The position numbers and the translations under genes are program-made. Under the pieces are notes generated by a model. It was given only the letters and a program-made list of their open reading frames with translations, was not told the DNA's origin and did not search any database. Positions 5,066 through 10,053 of a DNA stretch of 10,053 nt are shown piece by piece (within the stretch, counting starts at the first letter, position 1; every line of letters begins with the position of its first letter). This DNA comes from JBBTCJ01 sp038043285. Its GTDB lineage: Bacteria; Planctomycetota; Phycisphaerae; UBA1845. The stretch covers positions 1 to 10,053 of the forward strand of contig JBBTCJ010000048.1 in NCBI GenBank assembly GCA_038043285.1, read 5' to 3'.

Positions 5066-6247
5066 ATGCTGAAGAACGTGTACGTGGCGGGCGGCGTCCG
5101 TACGCCCTTCGGGGCGTTCAGCGGGAGCCTGGCCGGCGTCCCTGCGCCGGAGCTGGGAAGCATCACCATTCGGGGATGTCTACAGCGCGGCGGCGTCGAT
5201 CCCAAGGACGTTGACGAGGTTCTGTTCGGCAACGTGATCGGGGCCGGGCTGGGGCAAAACGTCGCACGTCAAGCAACCCTGGGGGCCGGACTCGGCGTGG
5301 AGGTCGGGGCGGTTACGGTCAACAAGGTCTGCGGATCGAGCGTTCGGACGGTCATCATGGCCGCCCAGACGATCCAATGCGGTGACGCGGGGTTGATCGT
5401 TGCCGGCGGGACCGAGAGCATGAGCAGTGCGCCCTATCTTCTGCGGAAGGCCCGCACCGGCTATCGCATGGGTCACGGCGAGCTGATCGACGCGATGATT
5501 CATGATGGTCTCTGGGACGTCTACACCTCGCGGCACATGGGAACGTGCGGCGATCAGTGCGCCAAGAAGTACGACATTTCGCGGGAGGCGCAGGACGACT
5601 TCGCCATCGAGAGTTACAAACGAGCGATTCGCAGTTGGGAGAACGGCTTCTTCGCCGAAGGGGTCGTGCCGGTGTCCATCAAGAGCAAGAAGGAGACCGT
5701 GGTCGTGGACAAGGACGAGGACGTGTCCAAGTTCCGCGGCGAGGAGGCGATCCGCTCGCTGCCTCCGGCGTTTGGTCCGGAAAGCACGGTGACGGCGGGC
5801 AATGCGTCGAAGATCAACGATGGTGCGGCGGCCATGATCGTTTTCGACGATGAACGCAAGTCCGCCCTGGGCATCAAGCCCGCGGCGAGAATCCTCGGAC
5901 ATGCCAACGTCGCCTTGGAACCGGACTGGTTCACCATCGCCCCGATCTACGCGATCAAGAGGCTTTGCGAGCGTTTGAAACTCAAACTTTCCGACGTGGA
6001 TCTGTTTGAGATCAACGAGGCTTTCGCCTTGGTGACGGTTGCGGCCATGCGCGAGTTGAAGTTGGATCACGCGAAGGTCAACGTCGCGGGAGGGGCGGTG
6101 GCGATTGGACATCCCATCGGAGCGACGGGGGCGAGACTGGTGAACACGCTGATCCACGCGTTGCGGGTGCACAACAAGAACCTCGGGATCGCCTGTCTGT
6201 GTATCGGCGGCGGCGAAGCGACGGCGATCGCGCTGGAGCGGTGTTGA
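5066..6247 (+). CDS. phaA: Acetyl-CoA acetyltransferase (beta-ketothiolase, PHB pathway)
   Basis: The protein has 393 residues, the standard length for a biosynthetic thiolase. It condenses two acetyl-CoA to acetoacetyl-CoA plus CoA in the cytoplasm, the first step of PHB synthesis. The active site is complete: nucleophile C89 in VNKVCGSS, NEAF (near 320), H349 in GHPIGATGAR and C379 in LCIGGG. ATG 5066 is preceded by GAGGAG (5054-5059) at six bases. The same frame stays open back to 4811, overlapping the phasin gene, but those residues are Arg/Pro-rich and not thiolase. The gene lies 136 bases after the phasin and 75 bases before the synthase subunit gene. A degradative 3-ketoacyl-CoA thiolase cannot be excluded by motifs alone, but the neighbours favour PhaA. 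Confidence 0.9.
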   Translation: MLKNVYVAGGVRTPFGAFSGSLAGVPAPELGSITIRGCLQRGGVDPKDVDEVLFGNVIGAGLGQNVARQATLGAGLGVEVGAVTVNKVCGSSVRTVIMAAQTIQCGDAGLIVAGGTESMSSAPYLLRKARTGYRMGHGELIDAMIHDGLWDVYTSRHMGTCGDQCAKKYDISREAQDDFAIESYKRAIRSWENGFFAEGVVPVSIKSKKETVVVDKDEDVSKFRGEEAIRSLPPAFGPESTVTAGNASKINDGAAAMIVFDDERKSALGIKPAARILGHANVALEPDWFTIAPIYAIKRLCERLKLKLSDVDLFEINEAFALVTVAAMRELKLDHAKVNVAGGAVAIGHPIGATGARLVNTLIHALRVHNKNLGIACLCIGGGEATAIALERC

Positions 6248-6322
6248 CGCGGACCCCCCGTGCCTGGATGACCGTCCGGAGCGTGGGGGCCTGGTCAGGA
6301 CTTTGGGAGGAGTAGGCTCTTG

Positions 6323-6811
6323 ATGAGCTACGAGAATCCATCGAGCAACGGCGGGGGCGACCCGTGGTCCAAGATGTGGGCGGATTGGGTCGGGCAGTTC
6401 GCTCCGACGGGGTTCGCTCCGCCCCCGAATCGGGATGAAGCCTCGCGGCAGATGCGCCAGGCGTTTATGGACGCCTGGGCGCGTCACTGCGACGAGTTCC
6501 TCAAGTCCGAGGCGTTCCTCGATGGCATGAAGAAGGCTATGGACGGCGCGCTGGCGTTCCGCCAGCAACTCAACGAGTTCCTCACCCGCGTGCTGCACGA
6601 AAATCAACTGCCGGCCCGCAGCGACACCGATTCGATCCTGCTGGTTCTACGGAGCATGGAGGAGCGGGTGCTGGAGCGCATTGAGAACCTTACGAAGCGG
6701 ATGCGGGCGTTGGAGGATCGCGCCGGAGCGGAGGAGCCGATAGGGTCGTCGGAATCCGGTGCGGCCGCGGCCGGAGCCGGCGCCAAGCGAGGGAAGGGAG
6801 CATCACGATGA
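6323..6811 (+). CDS. Short PhaE-like PHA synthase subunit
   Basis: The protein has 162 residues. The N-terminus is Trp/Pro-rich with DPWSKMWADWVGQF (13-26), followed by a long helix (39-95). LHENQLPARSDTDSILLVLRS (91-111) resembles the conserved C-terminal 'LP-R-x-D' segment of class III PhaE. A coiled coil (112-132) and a low-complexity Ala/Gly/Lys tail (135-162) complete it. PhaE binds and activates PhaC in class III synthases; usual PhaE is about 350 residues, so this is much shorter and closer in size to the class IV PhaR subunit. GGGAGGAG (6305-6312) precedes it; TTG 6320, one codon upstream of the ATG, is an equally placed start. The stop overlaps the phaC start as ATGA, implying translational coupling and a roughly equal ratio with PhaC. 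Confidence 0.7.
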   Translation: MSYENPSSNGGGDPWSKMWADWVGQFAPTGFAPPPNRDEASRQMRQAFMDAWARHCDEFLKSEAFLDGMKKAMDGALAFRQQLNEFLTRVLHENQLPARSDTDSILLVLRSMEERVLERIENLTKRMRALEDRAGAEEPIGSSESGAAAAGAGAKRGKGASR

Positions 6812-7917
6812 CGGCAACGAGCTGGCCCACGACGTTCCCCTGGATGCCCACGCCTGCCGACGCGCAGAAGTTCTGGACGGACTTGGGCGACAAGGTGGCC
6901 AATCTGCCGAAGGCGATGGAGGTCGCGCGGCGCGTCCGCGTGGGCGCGACGTCCACGGAAACGATTCATCGGATCGACAAGCTCCGCCTGTTGCGCTACG
7001 TATCGCCGGCACCGGCGCGGTTCGATACGCCGCTGGTGTTCGTTTTCGCGTTGATCAATCGGCCGTACATTCTGGATCTGCGTCCGGGCAAGAGCGTGGT
7101 CAGTCACTTCGTCAACCACGGATTTGAAACGTACAACGTGGACTGGGGCGAGCCGACCGACGGCGATCGTTTCCTGGATATGGAGGACTACGTCGAGCGC
7201 TACCTGGACCAGGCCGTGGACGTGGTCCGTGAACGAACCGGACAGGACAAGATCAGCATCCTCGGGTATTGCATGGGCGGTTCGATGTCGGCGATGTACA
7301 CCGCCCTGCACCCCGAGAAGGTGAAGAATCTGATTCTTTTGGCGGCCCCGGTGGACTGGTCGCGAAAGGATCATCTGCTGGCCAAATGGACCGATGCGTC
7401 GGTCTTCGACGTGGACAAGTTGATCCAGGTCTACGGCAACGCCCCGGCGGAGTTGTTGCAGGGTAGTTTCCAGATGTTGAAACCGGTCTCGAACCTGGTG
7501 GAGAAGTATTTCAACTTCTACGAGAACATGGGCGACGAGAAGTTTCTCGAGGATTTCTTCGCCATGGAGACCTGGCTGAACGACAACATTCCCGTCGCGG
7601 GGGAGATGTTCCGCCAGTTCGTGAAGTACTGCATGCAGCAGAACAAGCTGATCAACGGGGAGTTGCGGATCGGGGCGAAACTGGTGGACCTCAAGCGGAT
7701 CGTTTGCCCGGTGTTGAACCTGACCGCGGCGCAGGACCATCTTGTTCCCCCGGAGCAGAGTCTGCCCTTCAACGACGCGGTGGGTTCGCAGGACCGCACG
7801 AGCATCAACTTCCCCGCGGGTCACATCGGACTTGCGGTCGGATCGCGGGCCAACCGGGAGCTTTGGCCGAAAGCCTGCGAGTGGCTGGCCAAACGGTCCG
7901 ATCCGACGGGCGGCTAG
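6808..7917 (+). CDS. phaC: Class III-type poly(3-hydroxyalkanoate) synthase catalytic subunit
   Basis: The 369-residue length matches class III PhaC (about 355) rather than class I/II (about 560-600). It polymerises (R)-3-hydroxyacyl-CoA, mainly 3-hydroxybutyryl-CoA, onto a growing chain at the granule surface. The alpha/beta-hydrolase core shows the synthase lipase-like box GYCMGG with nucleophile C155, then D310 in AAQDHLVPP and H339 in FPAGHIG. The spacing matches the Allochromatium vinosum enzyme. YNVDWGEP (109-116) and PVDWS (181-185) are also family hallmarks. The start overlaps the preceding subunit gene by four bases (ATGA) and has GGGAAGGGAG (6791-6800) upstream. The 139-base gap that follows begins with a run of eight T (7923-7930) without a convincing stem. 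Confidence 0.95.
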   Translation: MTATSWPTTFPWMPTPADAQKFWTDLGDKVANLPKAMEVARRVRVGATSTETIHRIDKLRLLRYVSPAPARFDTPLVFVFALINRPYILDLRPGKSVVSHFVNHGFETYNVDWGEPTDGDRFLDMEDYVERYLDQAVDVVRERTGQDKISILGYCMGGSMSAMYTALHPEKVKNLILLAAPVDWSRKDHLLAKWTDASVFDVDKLIQVYGNAPAELLQGSFQMLKPVSNLVEKYFNFYENMGDEKFLEDFFAMETWLNDNIPVAGEMFRQFVKYCMQQNKLINGELRIGAKLVDLKRIVCPVLNLTAAQDHLVPPEQSLPFNDAVGSQDRTSINFPAGHIGLAVGSRANRELWPKACEWLAKRSDPTGG

Positions 7918-8056
7918 AACGGTTTTTTTTGCGTAGCGTCGCGGTTGATCCGCGGCGTCGTGTTTCGGCATCCAATCCAGCGCCGCCCATGAAGGGCGAA
8001 GTTAGGCCACAACAGGAAACACACAAACCGGAGCACACGCGGCTGGAGGTGAAGGG

Positions 8057-8878
8057 ATGAACCTCAACAACAAGATCGCGGTGATCACCGGGGGCATCAG
8101 CGGCATCGGTCAGGCGACGGCCAGGATGCTCGCGCACGACCAGGTTCGGGCCATCGCGGTGGTGGACTTCGCGGACAACACGGAATCGATCTGCGAAAAG
8201 ATGAACGCCGATCTGGGGCGCGAGGTGATGGTCGCGTTCCAGGGGGACGTGATCGACGTCGACTTTCGCAATCGGGTGTTCGAGACGATGGAGTCCCGCT
8301 TTGGTCCGGTCAGCCTTTGCGTGCCGGCGGCGGGCATCGTCCGCGATCGACTGGCGGTCAAGATCGCGCAGAGCAACGGAACCATCAAGGCCGAACTCTA
8401 CTGCGAGGATGATTTCCGGCGGGTCATCGAAGTGGACCTGATCGCCCCGATCTATTGGGCGCTGCGCACCGTCGCATCGGTGGCTCTAGACCGCGCGCGT
8501 CGCGGTTTAAAGCAATGGACTCCGGAGGAATCGGTCCAGGGGGCGATCGTCCTGATCGGTTCGGTGTCATCGGCGGGCAATCGCGGGCAGATTTCCTATG
8601 CGACGGCGAAGGCCGGCCTGGAGGGCGCCCAATCGACGCTCGCCAAGGAGGCCATCTATTACGGCGTTCGATGCGCCATCATCCACCCCGGTTTCACCGA
8701 CACGCCGATGGTCCGGGCCTTGGGTGATGAACTGATCCGCGAACACGTTCTGCCGAACACGCAATTGCGCCGACTGATCCGCCCCGACGAAATCGCCGGG
8801 GCCATCGCCTTCATGCTCAAGAACTCCGCGGTCAGCGGCAGCTTGTGGGCCGACGCCGGTTGGCATCCGCAGGCGTAA
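8057..8878 (+). CDS. Atypical short-chain dehydrogenase/reductase in the PHA cluster
   Basis: This 273-residue classical SDR has the cofactor loop TGGISGIG (11-18), a strand ending VVDF (35-38, with an Asp suited to NAD(H)), catalytic S169 in LIGSVSS, and YATAK (Y181, K185). PGFTDTPM (211-218) is a normal post-catalytic segment. Three features are unusual. The structural NNAG motif is replaced by PAAG (90-93). The tetrad Asn is Asp127 in VIEVDLIAP. Residues of about 100-120 form an extra segment between the two. Substrate is unknown; 3-hydroxybutyrate dehydrogenase, a 3-hydroxyacyl-CoA reductase, or an unrelated alcohol dehydrogenase are possible. A near-perfect Shine-Dalgarno, GGAGGTGA (8045-8052), fixes the ATG. 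It sits between phaC and phaB, so a role in polymer precursor or breakdown metabolism is inferred. Confidence 0.8.
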   Translation: MNLNNKIAVITGGISGIGQATARMLAHDQVRAIAVVDFADNTESICEKMNADLGREVMVAFQGDVIDVDFRNRVFETMESRFGPVSLCVPAAGIVRDRLAVKIAQSNGTIKAELYCEDDFRRVIEVDLIAPIYWALRTVASVALDRARRGLKQWTPEESVQGAIVLIGSVSSAGNRGQISYATAKAGLEGAQSTLAKEAIYYGVRCAIIHPGFTDTPMVRALGDELIREHVLPNTQLRRLIRPDEIAGAIAFMLKNSAVSGSLWADAGWHPQA

Positions 8879-9011
8879 CCGAGCACACATTCCTTTTCCT
8901 TCTACGGCAAAACCTCACGGCCATTTGTGCGTTCGCGTCAGGGGATGCAACCGTCAGCGGAGGCTCTGCACGGCGGGCGACGATCCGCGGTATCTTTTCT
9001 TGTAATGTTCG

Positions 9012-9040
9012 TTGACAGCCGAGCGGGCTGCGCGGATGAT
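9012..9040 (+). promoter_or_regulatory. Candidate promoter of phaB
   Basis: A perfect TTGACA (9012-9017) and GATGAT (9035-9040, four of six consensus) are separated by 17 bases in the 255-base gap before phaB. The start would be near 9047, with a leader of about 87 bases. The remainder of this gap (8879-9133) shows no gene. Confidence 0.4.
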
Positions 9041-9133
9041 CGTGACGTTGCCTTCGCGCGAAGGGGTGCGCGGAAGGCGCAGTCGATTTTCTTCGCTCCA
9101 CGTCAAGGGCTTGGTTGAGCCATCGAGGTCGTC

Positions 9134-9877
9134 ATGGAACTCCACGGGAAAGTCAGTCTGGTTTCGGGATCGTCGCGGGGGATCGGTCGAGCGATCGCCC
9201 TCATGTTGGCCGAGGCGGGCAGCGACGTCGTCGTGAACTATGCCTCGAACGCGGCGGCGGCGGAGACGGTCGTCGCCAAGATCAAGGGACTGGGTCGCCG
9301 CGCGGTGGCGTACAAAGCCGACGTCAGCAACCGGTCGGAAGTCAACGACATGGTGTCGCGGGCGTTGGACGTTTTCGGGCCGATCCAGATTCTGGTCAAT
9401 AACGCCGGGATCACCCGCGATCGGTCGTTCCTGAAGCTCAGTCCGGAGCAATGGAACGAGGTCATCGTCACCCATCTCGACGGGGCGTTCAACCTCACGG
9501 GGCGTCTGCTTCCGGCGATGATTGAGGGGAAGTGGGGGCGGGTGATCAACATCGCCTCCATCGTCGGGCAGATCGGCAATTTCGGACAGTCGAACTACGC
9601 CGTCGCCAAGGGCGGGTTGATGGCCTTCACCAAGACGCTGGCGCGCGAGGTTGCGCTGAAGGGCGTAACGGTCAACGCGGTGTCGCCCGGGTTCATCGAG
9701 ACGGACATGACCGCCGGCGTTCCCCAGAACGTGTTGGACAACGTACGGCAGCTAACGCCGATGGGGCGGCTGGGCACGGCGGAAGAGGTGGCCATCGCGG
9801 TCTGCTTCCTGGCGGACGCGCGGGCATCGTACATCACCGGTCAGATCATCAACGTCAACGGCGGCATGTACATGTAA
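9134..9877 (+). CDS. phaB: Acetoacetyl-CoA reductase (PhaB/FabG-type SDR)
   Basis: This 247-residue SDR reduces acetoacetyl-CoA to (R)-3-hydroxybutyryl-CoA, normally with NADPH, supplying monomer to PhaC. It shows GSSRGIG (12-18) with an Arg suited to NADPH, NNAG (89-92), S142, and the stretch NFGQSNYAVAKGG with Y155 and K159. SPGFIETDM (184-192) and VNGGMYM at the C-terminus follow. The VGQIGNFGQSNY pattern and GITRD closely resemble PhaB of known PHB producers. FabG (3-oxoacyl-ACP reductase) is the main alternative, disfavoured by the context. The tetrad Asn is His114 in THLDG, a variant seen in MFE-2-like SDRs. GAGGT (9125-9129) precedes the ATG. It has a large gap from the previous SDR and probably its own promoter. 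Confidence 0.85.
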   Translation: MELHGKVSLVSGSSRGIGRAIALMLAEAGSDVVVNYASNAAAAETVVAKIKGLGRRAVAYKADVSNRSEVNDMVSRALDVFGPIQILVNNAGITRDRSFLKLSPEQWNEVIVTHLDGAFNLTGRLLPAMIEGKWGRVINIASIVGQIGNFGQSNYAVAKGGLMAFTKTLAREVALKGVTVNAVSPGFIETDMTAGVPQNVLDNVRQLTPMGRLGTAEEVAIAVCFLADARASYITGQIINVNGGMYM

Positions 9878-9946
9878 TGGAGCTTGGCGGGAGGGCGCGA
9901 GCCGGACCCCGCGACGGATGCTCCGCCGGTCCCAATGCGGGAATCT

Positions 9947-9964
9947 CAGCGAACCGGCTCGCTG
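9947..9964 (+). repeat. Inverted repeat downstream of phaB
   Basis: CAGCGA (9947-9952) and TCGCTG (9959-9964) form a perfect 6-bp stem with a 6-base loop. It lies 70 bases after the phaB stop with no T-tract. It may be part of a longer structured 3' end. Confidence 0.35.
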
Positions 9965-10002
9965 GTTGACCGGTCGGAGGCTTCGCGGGCGCAACTCCGC
10001 TA

Positions 10003-10041
10003 ACCCGCATTTCTCACCAGGTGAGAGCGGGTCGTCATTTT
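10003..10041 (+). terminator. Bulged terminator-like hairpin after phaB
   Basis: ACCCGC (10003-10008) and TCTCAC (10012-10017) pair with GTGAGA (10021-10026) and GCGGGT (10027-10032). This makes a 12-bp stem with a 3-base ATT bulge and a CAG loop. TTTT occurs at 10038-10041 after five other bases. It is the best candidate for the end of the phaB transcript. The rest of 9878-10053 holds no gene I can see. Confidence 0.5.
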
Positions 10042-10053
10042 GAATTGGCCGTG

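Noticed and set aside
4357..5232. Antisense open frame (291 codons) opposite the phasin and the phaA start
   Set aside because: It overlaps a promoter, two ribosome-binding sites and two supported genes, and has no recognisable domain.
5180..6607. Long antisense open frame (475 codons) opposite phaA and the PhaE-like gene
   Set aside because: It is Arg/His/Leu-rich with no family resemblance and fully shadows genes with intact active sites. Such frames are common in GC-rich DNA.
6604..7971. Long antisense open frame (455 codons) opposite phaC
   Set aside because: The composition is typical of a GC-rich shadow frame, it shows no motifs, and the sense frame is an unmistakable PHA synthase.
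7918..8056. Run of eight T after phaC taken as a terminator
   Set aside because: No convincing stem precedes the T-run (7923-7930). CGCGG/CCGCG (7940-7954) lies after it, so the order is wrong. The gap may still affect read-through.
1..10053. CRISPR array, insertion sequence, tRNA or integrase-type mobility genes
   Set aside because: No regularly spaced repeats, transposase motifs, terminal repeats or tRNA-like cloverleaf were seen anywhere in the window.

Overview
The window reads as a GC-rich bacterial chromosome segment. It carries a polyhydroxyalkanoate (PHA/PHB) storage locus flanked by unrelated genes. The organism cannot be named from the sequence. An InaA/WaaP-type kinase-like protein and a GDP-L-fucose synthase suggest a Gram-negative-type envelope with surface glycans. 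The gene mix would fit Planctomycetota or a proteobacterium, and I would not go further than that.

Layout. Positions 1-412 hold no convincing gene. They contain several GC-rich inverted repeats and end in a clear rho-independent-type terminator, so a structured RNA or an untranslated tail from upstream is likely. At 477-1865 (+) lies an unusual fusion of a WaaP/InaA-like kinase domain with a C-terminal SCP2-like lipid-binding domain. The kinase domain appears to lack its catalytic Asp. A hairpin-rich convergent gap (1866-2042) follows, then three minus-strand genes. In their direction of transcription these are phaR (PHA-responsive repressor), a GDP-L-fucose synthase and a short beta-carbonic-anhydrase-like protein.

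The divergent phaR/phasin intergenic region (4218-4446) is strikingly AT-rich: positions 4241-4324 are about 23% GC. It carries a sigma70-like promoter for the phasin and, just upstream of its -35, a perfect 9-bp-arm inverted repeat that looks like a PhaR operator. The PHA genes then run on the plus strand: a phasin-like granule protein, phaA thiolase, a short PhaE-like synthase subunit, class III-type phaC, an atypical SDR, and phaB acetoacetyl-CoA reductase. The PhaE-like and phaC genes overlap by ATGA.

Working model: PhaA condenses two acetyl-CoA to acetoacetyl-CoA. PhaB reduces this to (R)-3-hydroxybutyryl-CoA. PhaC, with its small partner, polymerises it. The phasin coats the granule, and PhaR represses the phasin until nascent polymer titrates it. 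The extra SDR may be another 3-hydroxyacyl or 3-hydroxybutyrate oxidoreductase. A bulged hairpin closes the window after phaB. The core pathway is familiar. The least ordinary items are the kinase-like/SCP2 fusion, the short PhaE-like subunit paired with a class III PhaC, the aberrant SDR, the phaR/phasin operator, and the structured 5' region.
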